Source of the DNA: Lactiplantibacillus dongliensis
GTDB taxonomy: Bacteria > Bacillota > Bacilli > Lactobacillales > Lactobacillaceae
DNA length: 64,000 nucleotides
Reading direction: 5' to 3'
NCBI RefSeq assembly: GCF_005405105.1
Contig: NZ_BJDK01000019.1
Coordinates: 1-64,000, forward strand
The notes below the pieces were generated by a model, which made no database searches, was not told the origin of the DNA, and saw nothing but the letters and a program-made list of their open reading frames with translations. Shown piece by piece: positions 25,419-35,120 of the stretch (within the stretch, counting starts at the first letter, position 1; each line of letters begins with the position of its first letter). The position numbers and the translations under genes were made by a program.

Positions 25419-26867
25419 ATGGATCTTACGCATACGCATTTGCTTCGCAAAAAAGATATTGGGGCCATGTTAGCTAGTTACCACAGTCCGCTGAAAAAGG
25501 AACTCAAAACATTTGATCTCACGATGTTAGGTATTGGGGCCATCATCGGAACCGGGATTTTCGTGTTAACCGGGACGGGGGCGTTAACCGCCGGACCTGG
25601 CTTGATGATTTCCTTCGTCATTGCGGCGATTGCCTGCTTATTCGCTTCCCTATGTTACGCCGAGTTTGCAGCGATGGTGCCCGAAAGCGGGTCAGCCTAC
25701 ACGTATTCCTACACGACGTTAGGCGAAATCGTGGCCTTCATTATCGGTTGGGATTTGATGTTGGAATATTTATTCGCTGTCTCAACAGTTTCCGCTGGTT
25801 GGTCAGGTTATTTTCAATCATTCTTAGCCGGCTTCGGCTTACACTTACCAACTATTTTGACTGCCGCTCCAGGTTCCGTTCCGGGCGTTACCTCATACTT
25901 CAACTTACCGGCCTTTGCCATTATCATCTTGATCACCGCGTTGCTATCCTTGGGCGTTAAAGAAACTAAACGGGTCAACAACATTATGGTCGTCATCAAG
26001 CTAGCCGTCGTCTTACTCTTCATCTTCACGGCGGTTCGCTTCATCAAGCCCGCCAACTGGTCACCACTATTGCCATTTGGCATGAAAGGCGTCTTTGGGG
26101 CCGCTTCAAGCGTATTCTTCGCCTTTATCGGTTTTGATGCGATTTCATCCAGTGTTGAAGAAACACTGGAACCTTCTAAGACGTTGCCCAAGTCAATGTT
26201 AATGTCACTTGGTATCTGTACCGTGTTATACGTGGCTGTCTCTGCGATTATGACTGGCGTAGTGCCTTTCCGGATGTTCGCTAAATACATCGACCATCCA
26301 ATCTCAGCCGTCCTCATCTATTCCGGGCAAAACTGGTTAGCTGGCGTGGTCGACTTAGGCGCCATCTTAGGGATGACCACCGTTATGTTAGTCTGCTTAT
26401 ACGGACAAACACGGATTTCCTTCTCAATGTCCCGCGATGGCTTACTCTCACCACTCTTCAGCCGAATCAGCAAACGGACCGGCGCACCCGTAGCCTCAAC
26501 CATGTTGTTTGGGGTGATTGCCGCCGTCATCGGTGGGTTCATTCCACTGGCCGACTTAGCTGAATTGGTTAACATCGGGACATTGACCGCCTTCTTACTC
26601 GTGTCCTTCTCCGTTATGCGGCTTCGCAAGACCCAACCGAACTTACGTCGACCATTCAAGACACCTTGGGTCCCATTCGTCCCAATTATGTCAATGGTTT
26701 GCTGCATCTTCTTATTGATCAACTTAAAACCCGTCACTTGGTTACGCTTCGTAATTTGGTTAGCAATTGGGATGGTGGTTTACTTCACCTACTCGATCAA
26801 GCATTCCAAGTTAAGCCCAGTGCAATTGGCTAAAGCCGACGAACCGGAAGAAAAAGAAATTAAATAA
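25419..26867 (+). CDS. APC-family amino acid permease (YfnA/CAT-like)
   Basis: 482 residues, about 12 membrane segments. The N-terminal LKTFDLTMLGIGAIIGTGIF is the substrate-binding first helix of the APC superfamily, and the order of later helices (FAFIGFDAISSSVEET) fits the cationic amino acid transporter group. The ATG at 25419 has GGGGCGA upstream. Likely proton-coupled amino acid uptake; specificity unknown. Monocistronic, terminator at 26876-26919. Confidence 0.92.
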   Translation: MDLTHTHLLRKKDIGAMLASYHSPLKKELKTFDLTMLGIGAIIGTGIFVLTGTGALTAGPGLMISFVIAAIACLFASLCYAEFAAMVPESGSAYTYSYTTLGEIVAFIIGWDLMLEYLFAVSTVSAGWSGYFQSFLAGFGLHLPTILTAAPGSVPGVTSYFNLPAFAIIILITALLSLGVKETKRVNNIMVVIKLAVVLLFIFTAVRFIKPANWSPLLPFGMKGVFGAASSVFFAFIGFDAISSSVEETLEPSKTLPKSMLMSLGICTVLYVAVSAIMTGVVPFRMFAKYIDHPISAVLIYSGQNWLAGVVDLGAILGMTTVMLVCLYGQTRISFSMSRDGLLSPLFSRISKRTGAPVASTMLFGVIAAVIGGFIPLADLAELVNIGTLTAFLLVSFSVMRLRKTQPNLRRPFKTPWVPFVPIMSMVCCIFLLINLKPVTWLRFVIWLAIGMVVYFTYSIKHSKLSPVQLAKADEPEEKEIK

Positions 26868-26875
26868 GGTTAAAC

Positions 26876-26919
26876 AAAAGACTGCTGACTTAGGTGGATG
26901 CCTAGGTTAGCAGTCTTTT
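26876..26919. terminator. terminator of the permease gene, shared with the convergent toxin gene
   Basis: A 19-bp stem with wobble pairs, AAAAGACTGCTGACTTAGG and its complement, flanked by A and T runs, so active on both strands. Confidence 0.85.
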
Positions 26920-26946
26920 GATATGCGTACGTTTCAATTCGACTCG

Positions 26947-27729
26947 CTATTTTGGTATTAACGTCTTTAAAACTGTGATCACTTCCGATTGGGTCATTTC
27001 AAAGTCAACATCACTACGAAATCGACCTTTAAACAGTTTAGGGTCCTCATCTTGAACCAACATGATAAATGCTTTTAAGTCCTGCTGACAAGCTAACGGT
27101 ACCTGACTCGTATCAAAGTCAGCTTCCGGTAACAATGAGCAGAGCCGGCAAACATCTTTAAAATGTTTAGTTTTATCCATACGATGAGTGATCTTCTGGC
27201 CAGCATTGATACGCTTTCGAACATCTAAATGAGCTTTAGCTTTAAAATAAATTAGTGCTGACGGTCCCAGCAATGACTGATTACCCATTTTTTGCGACCC
27301 AATTTTTAATAACTCGTAATAGTCATCATTCAAAATAATAGCTGACAAGCTAGGCCCATCATCATAGTGCAACGGCGTCTTAAAATTATCACTTTTCAAA
27401 ATATAGGCTAGTGGTTTTCGTGAAAACAGTTCAATTTGAACCGGAACCTCGCCACTCTTTTCATAACGTTGAAACCGATAATAGTTCTTTTGACCATCTT
27501 CAGAAAGGCCACTGTTTAAGGCTGTATACTCATACTTTTTAACAAATGTTAAAAATTTTGCCGCAAAATCACCACCAGCGTTTTCAAAAATCACGACAAC
27601 ATCATAATCTTGGGTTGCCCTAAACTGCTGGCCATCATCATGCAATAAAATTGAGGCTGCATTACCACCAATAATCACATAACTATTTGTATAATCTTGA
27701 AAATAATCAAAGAACGTCTTTGAAATCAT
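26947..27729 (-). CDS. AbiEii-like nucleotidyltransferase, putative type IV toxin
   Basis: 260 residues from the ATG at 27729, which overlaps the upstream stop (TAATG); the longer frame to 27747 has no ribosome binding site. YVIIGGNAASILL followed by RATQDYDVVV is the GG..DxD nucleotidyltransferase core of the AbiEii/AbiGii group, which transfer nucleotides to tRNA ends and stall growth. The C-terminal half is mostly helical with many Lys. Its upstream partner is the antitoxin-like gene. Family assignment is by motif and gene pairing. Confidence 0.75.
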   Translation of the reverse strand: MISKTFFDYFQDYTNSYVIIGGNAASILLHDDGQQFRATQDYDVVVIFENAGGDFAAKFLTFVKKYEYTALNSGLSEDGQKNYYRFQRYEKSGEVPVQIELFSRKPLAYILKSDNFKTPLHYDDGPSLSAIILNDDYYELLKIGSQKMGNQSLLGPSALIYFKAKAHLDVRKRINAGQKITHRMDKTKHFKDVCRLCSLLPEADFDTSQVPLACQQDLKAFIMLVQDEDPKLFKGRFRSDVDFEMTQSEVITVLKTLIPK

Positions 27730-28835
27730 TACGCCACCGACTCCCAAATTTTATCGACTAATTCAACAACTTCCCCAGCAACACGTTCATCTGGGTAATT
27801 AGCAAAAATTGCATATAGATGAAATGGATCAATAACCGATTCTGGATAGTTCGGTACAATCGTTCTAAATAAATCTGCAAATGGATTTAAGGGATATAGC
27901 GACACCTCAGCTTGACAGTCCGCTTCATCAGTAACAACTTGAGGTTCAGTAACTTGTTGCCAAGCCTGACGATCAAGAACAATCGTTTTTATGGCATCGT
28001 CATTAATCATCGTCAGTTTGGCCAATGCTGTTAACCCACCCGTCAAAAAGTCATTGTGACTCAGCTTTTTTAGTTCAGCATACGAAAGCCGTTTACTCTG
28101 ACGTTTTGAAATAGGTGATATTAACTTATGCTTTAGCTGATTAAATAATTTACGGCTGGTCAATTCACAAGTATAGACCCGATTCTTTGTCTCACCATGT
28201 CCTTTTAGTAACCCTAACTCAATTAATGGCTTAGTTGCCCGAGTGAATGCGACCCGATTATTAATTTCAAATCGTTGGCCAACACCAGTTACAAACCGCT
28301 GACCGCCAGTAATTTTAAACAATCCATTTTCAACCTGAAACATCTGTGCAAAGTGCGTATTCAGTGCGGATTGCCCCTGTCGTTCATATAAAAGTTGCGC
28401 ATCTAAGATCAGCAATATTAACCGCTGGGCAATCGGTGTCATGATTGCATCCGTAGCTGGTGCCACTGGTGCGGCCATTAATCTGGTCCCCATAAAAGGT
28501 AAAAACACGTCACCGTCTAAAGTTATAAAAGACAATCGCCATGCCAACAACTGCTTACGTTCTTGCGCACTTAATTGCGTTATCAACGCTACCGAAATTA
28601 AGTTAAACTCATTAGATAACCGCTGCATGACTTTTCTTAACCGCACCATGTTGGAACTATCGTAAGCAATGACGATAATCCTATGATCCATAATCCGCGC
28701 AAAAGCGACTTGAACATGTCGATTTTCTACTGCCGCCAAACCTTCAGATGATTGCGTATCCGGTGCCTCGATAGTCACTTTAAAACCAATCCGTTTGTTA
28801 AAATCAGCAAGTTGTTTTTCAATATTAACTGCCAT
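27729..28835 (-). CDS. AbiEi-like antitoxin / regulator of the type IV module
   Basis: 368 residues with GGAGG before the ATG. There is no catalytic motif. A central region (GQRFEINNRVAFTRATKPLIELGLL) looks like a winged-helix segment, and the charged C-terminal region resembles antitoxins of the AbiEi type that bind DNA rather than the toxin. It overlaps the nucleotidyltransferase gene by one base. The operator-like repeats at 28854-28921 suggest autoregulation. It is larger than classical AbiEi (about 200-280 residues). Confidence 0.6.
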   Translation of the reverse strand: MAVNIEKQLADFNKRIGFKVTIEAPDTQSSEGLAAVENRHVQVAFARIMDHRIIVIAYDSSNMVRLRKVMQRLSNEFNLISVALITQLSAQERKQLLAWRLSFITLDGDVFLPFMGTRLMAAPVAPATDAIMTPIAQRLILLILDAQLLYERQGQSALNTHFAQMFQVENGLFKITGGQRFVTGVGQRFEINNRVAFTRATKPLIELGLLKGHGETKNRVYTCELTSRKLFNQLKHKLISPISKRQSKRLSYAELKKLSHNDFLTGGLTALAKLTMINDDAIKTIVLDRQAWQQVTEPQVVTDEADCQAEVSLYPLNPFADLFRTIVPNYPESVIDPFHLYAIFANYPDERVAGEVVELVDKIWESVA

Positions 28836-28853
28836 CTTTCAACCTCCATGATT

Positions 28854-28921
28854 GGATTGTAACATATTATTTTTAATTGTAACATCAACATGTAACAATA
28901 ATTTTAAGAATGTTACAATCC
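28854..28921. promoter_or_regulatory. operator array of TGTAAC repeats upstream of the AbiE-like operon
   Basis: GGATTGTAACAT (28854-28865) and ATGTTACAATCC (28910-28921) are perfect 12-bp inverted repeats. Between them lie ATTGTAACAT (28876-28885) and ATGTAACAAT (28890-28899). Four related boxes within 68 bases right before the antitoxin start fit negative autoregulation by the AbiEi-like protein. Confidence 0.65.
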
Positions 28922-28962
28922 TGCTTTATCACCGAAAAGCGGGCAGATTTCCTCTTCAACCC

Positions 28963-29535
28963 TTAATCATCATCGGCCACGCGCACAACCTTCCCAGTAT
29001 ACGCGTCAACCTGAACCTCACTCACCTGGTGACCGTGCTTCACCTTCACTTCCCAAAGCACCGTGCCATTTTCATGATCCATTGACCATTCAACGGCCGT
29101 GCCACCGCCAACCCGCTTTTCCGCTGCTTTTGAAACAGTAGCAAGTGGCTTTAACCGTGTGACGTCAAGCGCCGTTTGGGTAAGATCATCGCCATCAGTA
29201 TCAAGTAATTCTTGTTCATGCCGAATGACGTGCCCCGTTTGTGCATTGAGGGTTAATTCGTATTCATGACGCTGATCCAAGCCACTGACTTCATATTGAT
29301 ATCGACCATTTTCACGTTCGAGTGAGAGTTCACTGACGGTTGCTTTGGCACCAAATTGATCATGATACTTGGCCACCGCCTGCTTCACGCTGACCTTGAT
29401 CGTTGACGGTGACACTTGCTTAGTTGTCACCTGACTATGCTTATCTTGACTGCTAGTGGCGTCATGGTCAGCTGGCTGGGCGCTACAGCCGGCCAAGACT
29501 AGGGCCACCAATAATAGGCAACTTAACTTTTTCAT
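28963..29535 (-). CDS. PepSY-domain lipoprotein
   Basis: 190 residues. Signal peptide with lipobox LVLAGC (Cys about residue 17) and a Ser/Thr/His-rich linker. Then come two PepSY-type modules, the second visible as GTVLWEVKVKHGHQVSEVQVDAYTGKVVRV. PepSY lipoproteins are thought to restrain secreted peptidases or sense envelope conditions. GGAGG precedes two adjacent ATG codons; the second is better spaced. Monocistronic. Confidence 0.88.
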   Translation of the reverse strand: MKKLSCLLLVALVLAGCSAQPADHDATSSQDKHSQVTTKQVSPSTIKVSVKQAVAKYHDQFGAKATVSELSLERENGRYQYEVSGLDQRHEYELTLNAQTGHVIRHEQELLDTDGDDLTQTALDVTRLKPLATVSKAAEKRVGGGTAVEWSMDHENGTVLWEVKVKHGHQVSEVQVDAYTGKVVRVADDD

Positions 29536-29760
29536 CATCGGTCCTCCGTTTCTCTATTGAATGCGATTACATTAACACCTATTATTTTAGCAACAACCGC
29601 GTTAAAACGCCACTTTGACTGGTCCGGTCAGTGAGCTAACAAAAGTCAGTTATAAATTAGCATAAAATAATTAATTTAAAGCCATTCCCGCCACCATCAC
29701 CGCCAAAAGCGCGTATCCTAATAGGCACCAATCAAGATGACCACTAGGGGGCGGGCACAC

Positions 29761-31788
29761 ATGCGACAACAGAAGCTACAGTCACGGTCATTGTTCGGGA
29801 TGCTCATCACACTCGGCGTCGTCTACGGCGATATCGGGACCTCACCGCTATATGTCATGAATGCAATCATCAATGACGCGGGTCGCCTAAAGTCAGCGAC
29901 CCCAGACTATGTCATTGGTTGTGTGTCGTTGATTTTTTGGACGTTAATGCTGATTACGACGATTAAGTACGTGTTGATTGCCCTACGCGCCGATAATCAC
30001 CACGAAGGCGGCATTTTTGCGCTGTACGCGTTAGTCCGGCAACGCGCTAAATGGCTGATTTTTGTCGCGCTAATTGGCGGCGCCGCTTTATTGGCTGATG
30101 GCACCTTAACTCCCGCCGTTACTGTGACTTCCGCCGTCGAAGGCTTACGCGGCTTACCCGGAACCGCCAGCTTCAGTCAGCATCCCTTACTGGTACCATT
30201 AACAGTCACCGTCATCTTACTTGCGCTATTCATGATTCAAGGCCTAGGCACCGCACTGATTGGGCGGTCATTTGGTCCGTTAATGCTGTTGTGGTTTACC
30301 GCTATTGGTGTCGTTGGACTAGCCAACATTGGCACCGCGCCAGTTATTTTAAAAGCGTTCTCACCCTTTTATGCGCTCAAAGTACTCGTCAGTCCAACGA
30401 ATAAAATGGGGATTTTCATTCTCGGCAGCGTCTTCCTCGCGACAACTGGGGCTGAAGCCTTGTACTCTGATATGGGCCACGTCGGTAAAGCCAATATTGA
30501 TGCCACCTGGCCATTCGTCTATGGCATGCTCATCTTAAACTACTTGGGTCAGGGCGCTTGGATCATCCAACATTATCAGCAAGCCGGCTATCGCAATGTG
30601 GTGAACCTTAATCCCTTTTATGAGATGATCCCAGCTAACTTACGCGTCGCCGCCATTGTCTTAGCCACCTTAGCTGCCATCATCGCCTCGCAAGCCTTGA
30701 TTACCGGCTCATATACCTTGGTCGATGAAGCAATTGGTCTGAAATTTCTACCGCGCATGATTATTAAACATCCTAGCCAGATTCGCAGCCAGATCTATAT
30801 TGGCGCGATTAACTGGTTATTGTGCGGGGTCACTTTGGCTATCGTCTGGCTCTTCCAGACTTCCGCGCACATGGAAGCTGCCTATGGATTGGCGATTACG
30901 ATTACCATGCTGATGACCACGATCTTACTGACGCAATTCGTCCAATTACGCGGTCATCGTTATGCGGCACTCGGCCTACTAGCCGGATTCGGTAGTCTCG
31001 AAATGGTCTTCTTAGTGGCCAGCTTGACTAAGTTCATTCACGGCGGCTACTTAACGCTGGGCCTGACACTACTAATCTTCGCCATCATGGTCCTCTGGTA
31101 TTTCGGGAACAAACGGCGCCTGTGCTACAACCGCGACCAAGAACAAGTCAGCCTACTCGACTACCGCCAGCAACTCACCCAACTTAGCCACGATGACCGC
31201 TTGCCGTTATTCGCTACTAACTTGGTCTATCTCGCCAAAGTCGACGCGAATTATCACGTTAAACGTGCCATTCCGTATTCGATTCTAGATAAACGACCGA
31301 AACGGGCTCGCGTTTACTGGTTTATCACGATTAACGAGACCAATCAGCCCTACGACTGCAACTACACCGTAGATATGCTGGGCACTCGCAACATCGTGGA
31401 AGTCCAATTGAACCTCGGCTTCAAGAAGTCACAACACGTCACGATCTATTTACGTGAAATTGTAACTTACTTGATTGCCAATCACATCATTGATCCACAG
31501 CACCCGCACTACGGCACCCAAATCAACCGCAACGTGGGCGACTTCAAGTTTGTTGTCCAGAATCAACAGATTATGGATCTCAGCAGTTATCCGACCATGC
31601 GCCAGCTCGACCGGATCTTAATCGGTGGGCGGGTCTTACTGCAAAACATCACGCCATCCTCGGCCAGTTGGTACGGCTTGGAATTTAGTGATGTCTTGGA
31701 AGAAACGATTCCATTATTTACGAATCCAGCGACCGATGCGACCTTAACCAATCGAGCAGTCCGGCATCAGATGCAACCACCGAAATAA
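29761..31788 (+). CDS. kup: Kup-type potassium uptake protein
   Basis: 675 residues from the ATG at 29761 (AGGGGGCG upstream; the frame from 29737 starts without one). [15 protein letters not shown] at the N-terminus is the Kup signature, and [15 protein letters not shown] and [14 protein letters not shown] match the conserved pore helices. About 12 membrane segments are followed by a cytosolic C-terminal domain. Proton-coupled potassium import at the membrane. Single gene with terminator. Confidence 0.95.
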   Translation: MRQQKLQSRSLFGMLITLGVVYGDIGTSPLYVMNAIINDAGRLKSATPDYVIGCVSLIFWTLMLITTIKYVLIALRADNHHEGGIFALYALVRQRAKWLIFVALIGGAALLADGTLTPAVTVTSAVEGLRGLPGTASFSQHPLLVPLTVTVILLALFMIQGLGTALIGRSFGPLMLLWFTAIGVVGLANIGTAPVILKAFSPFYALKVLVSPTNKMGIFILGSVFLATTGAEALYSDMGHVGKANIDATWPFVYGMLILNYLGQGAWIIQHYQQAGYRNVVNLNPFYEMIPANLRVAAIVLATLAAIIASQALITGSYTLVDEAIGLKFLPRMIIKHPSQIRSQIYIGAINWLLCGVTLAIVWLFQTSAHMEAAYGLAITITMLMTTILLTQFVQLRGHRYAALGLLAGFGSLEMVFLVASLTKFIHGGYLTLGLTLLIFAIMVLWYFGNKRRLCYNRDQEQVSLLDYRQQLTQLSHDDRLPLFATNLVYLAKVDANYHVKRAIPYSILDKRPKRARVYWFITINETNQPYDCNYTVDMLGTRNIVEVQLNLGFKKSQHVTIYLREIVTYLIANHIIDPQHPHYGTQINRNVGDFKFVVQNQQIMDLSSYPTMRQLDRILIGGRVLLQNITPSSASWYGLEFSDVLEETIPLFTNPATDATLTNRAVRHQMQPPK

Positions 31789-31827
31789 GTCTACCAGATC
31801 ATCTAACCACACACTCTAAACGATGCT

Positions 31828-31861
31828 AAAAGCGACCGCAATTACTGAGGGGCGCTTTTTT
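31828..31861 (+). terminator. terminator of kup
   Basis: AAAAGCG/CGCTTTT outer stem with a GC-containing loop and T-run. Confidence 0.7.
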
Positions 31862-32050
31862 AGCGTCCTGCTTAAAAATAATCACCAGTGTGTATATTAC
31901 CTTACTAAGTCTTATCAACAATCAAACTAAGACGACCATACACTGGCTAACTAGTATTCTTTCCTGCCTTTATTTGAGATTATTTTACTTGCTATACTTG
32001 GATTCATGCTATAACATACGTAAAGACATTAACCTGAGAGGTTACACATT

Positions 32051-32380
32051 TTGGAAATCAATGCTGAAACAAAGAAAATGACAAAGGCCTTAAGCTCTCA
32101 AAAGGCCATGGTCAGGGCATACGGAGAAGCGATTTCCACAAAGTTAATGCGTCGTATTACTGAGCTATCCGCTGCCACTAGCTTGGCCGACATTAGTCAC
32201 TTACCACCACAACGATTACATCAATTAACTGGAAAATACGACACTTACTTTGCAGTTGATTTAACTAGAAATACGCGTTTAGTCTTCCGCGGATTAGATA
32301 TGAATAACGAAATGACAATGATTAAAACTGATATTATTTCAATTTTAGTGAGGGAGGTTGTTGATTATCATGGCCATTAA
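32051..32380 (+). CDS. higB: HigB-like toxin of the RelE/ParE superfamily
   Basis: 109 residues with a TTG start; GAGAGG lies nine bases upstream, and no ATG with a ribosome binding site is available. LHQLTGKYDTYFAVDLTRN and RLVFRG match the core strands of HigB (plasmid maintenance killer) mRNA interferases. The gene overlaps the following regulator gene by 11 bases, the usual toxin-first order of higBA. Confidence 0.8.
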   Translation: MEINAETKKMTKALSSQKAMVRAYGEAISTKLMRRITELSAATSLADISHLPPQRLHQLTGKYDTYFAVDLTRNTRLVFRGLDMNNEMTMIKTDIISILVREVVDYHGH

Positions 32381-33500
32381 AATGTATAAAATAACGCCTG
32401 ATTATACGACCAAACCAGGTGATACGCTCCGTGACTCGTTAGAATCATTGAGTATGACACAAGCTGAGTTAGCAGAAAGAATGGGAATCACCCGCAAACA
32501 TGCCTCTGAACTGCTAACGGGTAAATCCAGAATTACGCCTCAAACTGCCAATCAATTAGAATTTGTACTAGATGTCCCTGCAAAATATTGGCTAGCACTT
32601 CAAGGTCAGTATGATGAATTTCTAGAGAAAACAAGACAAGATGAAGAATTGGCAAACCATGTGAAGTATGTTAAGAAGTTTCCATACAATGCTATGGCTA
32701 AGAACGGCTTTGTTCCGGCCACAAAAGACCGAACCGAACAACTAAAAAATCTATTACGTTTCTTTCGAGTTTCTTCATTTGAAACTTTTGTTGATCAGAC
32801 CAGTCAAAATCCATTATTAGTCGGTGCTTTTAGATCCAGTGCCCCAAAATTTGATTTAGATACGTTCGCATTACATGCCTGGTTACAAGAAGGAACGATT
32901 TTAGCTAGCAAAATCACCACACACCAGTTTAACGCAAACCTCTTAAACGAAAAGCTTCCTGAATTTCGGGCACTAGTCCAACTGACTAACCCCAGAGACT
33001 TCATGCCAAAATTACAAGTATTAGCCGCTTCTGTTGGGATTGCGGTAGTTGCCGTTCCTGAATTGCCTAAGAGTCGTGTCAGCGGTGCAACGCGTTGGCT
33101 TTCACCCTTCCCTAAAGCGATTATTGAATTAAGCTTCAGACATAAATCACATGATAGCTTTTGGTTTACTTTTTTCCACGAATTAGGTCACTTAGTCCTA
33201 CACAACAAAATACCATTTTTTTCGGTTAACCGATCATACGGGCAGACTATTGAGGAACAACAGGCTGATGCTTGGGCAACCAATATTTTAATTCCAAAAA
33301 AAGATTGGCATGCCTTTATCACCAGCCATAACACTACGAACCAACCAATAGATGAGGCGGTAATTATCGCCTTTTCCAAAAAAATACAAACACATCCCGA
33401 TATTATCCTTGGCCGCCTACAAAATGCAGGTATCTTAGATTACTCACAGTTTTCAACTATGCGAGTTCACTACCATTGGTCATCCGAAAAAAACGACTAA
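32370..33500 (+). CDS. higA: HigA-like antitoxin fused to an ImmA/IrrE metallopeptidase domain
   Basis: 376 residues from the ATG at 32370 (GGGAGG 12 bases upstream; the TTG at 32358 touches it). Residues 20-80 form an XRE helix-turn-helix (MTQAELAERMGITRKHASEL, SRITPQTA) of the VapI/HigA type. The C-terminal half contains FFHELGHLVLH, the zinc site of ImmA/IrrE (DUF955) peptidases, followed by an acidic QQADAWA segment. The fusion suggests proteolytic relief of repression, perhaps under stress (inference). Confidence 0.85.
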   Translation: MAIKMYKITPDYTTKPGDTLRDSLESLSMTQAELAERMGITRKHASELLTGKSRITPQTANQLEFVLDVPAKYWLALQGQYDEFLEKTRQDEELANHVKYVKKFPYNAMAKNGFVPATKDRTEQLKNLLRFFRVSSFETFVDQTSQNPLLVGAFRSSAPKFDLDTFALHAWLQEGTILASKITTHQFNANLLNEKLPEFRALVQLTNPRDFMPKLQVLAASVGIAVVAVPELPKSRVSGATRWLSPFPKAIIELSFRHKSHDSFWFTFFHELGHLVLHNKIPFFSVNRSYGQTIEEQQADAWATNILIPKKDWHAFITSHNTTNQPIDEAVIIAFSKKIQTHPDIILGRLQNAGILDYSQFSTMRVHYHWSSEKND

Positions 33501-33522
33501 TTTTTCACCAATATGATTCCAC

Positions 33523-33577
33523 AATACTAATAGAGTAGGTAGTCTCAATTCATACGGCTGCCTACTCTATTAGTGTT
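33523..33577 (+). terminator. terminator of the higBA operon
   Basis: A stem of about 20 bp (AATACTAATAGAGTAGGTAG and complement, one wobble) with a 15-base loop. Confidence 0.8.
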
Positions 33578-33967
33578 TATTTAGCCTAAAATCCCACCTA
33601 GATAAATCCGGCCACCCCCTTGTTACGATTCCACCCCTAACTTATGCTGCTCACGACATCGTTACCCCCAATTTAACCCTAACTAGCCTGAATTGTCCCA
33701 CCTGACTACTGCACCCAAACTTTTTTTGCCACCTCAGCTACCCCTTTTTTAGGGGTTAAGCCTCACTTTTCATCCCCATTGCCAGCCAGCTACCACCACG
33801 ATCCGAGTTATGTTAACTTTTATTCCTCCAACAACACGCTAAAAATTCTATATCTATACAGAGACTAATTTAGGCATAGGCTGATACGACGCTCACAACG
33901 TACCCGTAGACTAAGCCAACTACCCTAAATTGTTTTTGACACACATGCTTGGCACCTTCAACTACTT
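33578..33967. other. C-rich non-coding stretch upstream of the Rep gene
   Basis: The plus strand is strongly depleted in G, with several short C-runs and a small CCCC..GGGG hairpin near 33742-33758. No reading frame. Such strand asymmetry occurs at rolling-circle origins, but no nick-site consensus could be identified. Confidence 0.35.
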
Positions 33968-34083
33968 ACTACAAGTGCTAGTTGGCTTAAATTGCCACTC
34001 TGATTGGTCCAGAATCGGCTGGAACGTGGTGCCGCGTTTTAGGAACCAACCGGCAGGCGGCAATTTCAACTAGCACCAAGCGT
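33968..34083. repeat. internally deleted MITE copy, left border of the Rep element
   Basis: Opposite in orientation to the full copy at 41922-42325. It keeps one end (TGCTAGTTGG..AAATTGCCACTCTG, GAATCGGCTGGAACGTGGTG) joined directly to the other (CCAACCGGCAGGCGGCAATT, CAACTAGCACCAAGCGT), with about 290 bases of interior missing. Confidence 0.8.
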
Positions 34084-34226
34084 AAGGGCCGAATAGTAAT
34101 GGCTAAGAATTTTTGGTCCATAGCCAATCAACGAACAACAACCAACTAGTCCAATAGCGAACGGCCGATAACATGCGTGCCCTTAATTTAATTCTATTAC
34201 TATTTCTCACCGTGGAGGTTATCAAT

Positions 34227-35120
34227 ATGGCAATATCCAAATCAGCACTTGGTTCCAACCAGTACCAGCAGATACCAGACAAGCTATTAGTGAAGGTCAC
34301 TCGTATGCATCACTTAACTGAGATTCAAGCCAATGAGCATCATAATAATCGAGCTACTGTTAGACGCCTACCTAATCATCGTTACCTAGTTGTCTCAACT
34401 CAGGAGATTAAGACGAGTCGTCATCATGCTAATCGAAGTCAGAACCCTAATGACCTAATGCAGACCTTTAAGCGACTACGTTACCTGATTAACAATAACT
34501 TTGATGGGAGTAAAGATGAACGCTTTCTAACTTTAACCTATGCAAATGACGTGACCGACCCTAGACAAATTAGTCACGACTTTGATTGCTTTATGAAGCG
34601 ACTTAGACGCCGTTGGACCCACCTAGATTATCTGAAGATTACTGAACCACAGGGACGGATGCATGATGGTCGACCCGTCTGGCATTATCACGTCCTATTA
34701 AAGGGGGTTGGCTACATCGCTAACTCGACGCTCGCCCAATTATGGGGTCATGGCTATGTAAAAATCACTAAGATGACGACGATTGATAATCTCGGCTGGT
34801 ACTTAACGGCGCATCTGACCGATATTCCTCTCCAACAGGGAAAGCAACTCACCGATTATCAGGGATCACGACCAATTGCAACCAAGATAGTTGATGGTCA
34901 GAAGAAAGCCTTCATCAAAGGTGCCCGGTTGCAGTATTATCCAACCCATATGCACCTGTACAGTGCCTCTAAAGGCATCAAAGCACCCAAAGCCCAGTTC
35001 ATGCCCTATGAACAAGCTAAGGCTCACGCTGGTAAACTCGTCTATGCGCATAACACCACTATCGAGACGCCAACATTTAAGAACCATATCCGAACGGAGG
35101 TCTATAATGCGAAACGTTAA
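34227..35120 (+). CDS. HUH-type replication initiator (rolling-circle Rep)
   Basis: 297 residues from the ATG at 34227 (GGAGG upstream). Three Rep motifs occur in order: FLTLTYAND (motif 1), the metal-binding HYH in VWHYHVLLKG (motif 2) and the tyrosine in NLGWYLTAHL (motif 3, a single Tyr visible). The size and layout fit rolling-circle replication-associated proteins of the G2P/ORF2 type found on small plasmids and phages. Its 3' end overlaps the convergent adhesin gene by four bases. It implies a plasmid- or phage-derived segment integrated here. Confidence 0.85.
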   Translation: MAISKSALGSNQYQQIPDKLLVKVTRMHHLTEIQANEHHNNRATVRRLPNHRYLVVSTQEIKTSRHHANRSQNPNDLMQTFKRLRYLINNNFDGSKDERFLTLTYANDVTDPRQISHDFDCFMKRLRRRWTHLDYLKITEPQGRMHDGRPVWHYHVLLKGVGYIANSTLAQLWGHGYVKITKMTTIDNLGWYLTAHLTDIPLQQGKQLTDYQGSRPIATKIVDGQKKAFIKGARLQYYPTHMHLYSASKGIKAPKAQFMPYEQAKAHAGKLVYAHNTTIETPTFKNHIRTEVYNAKR

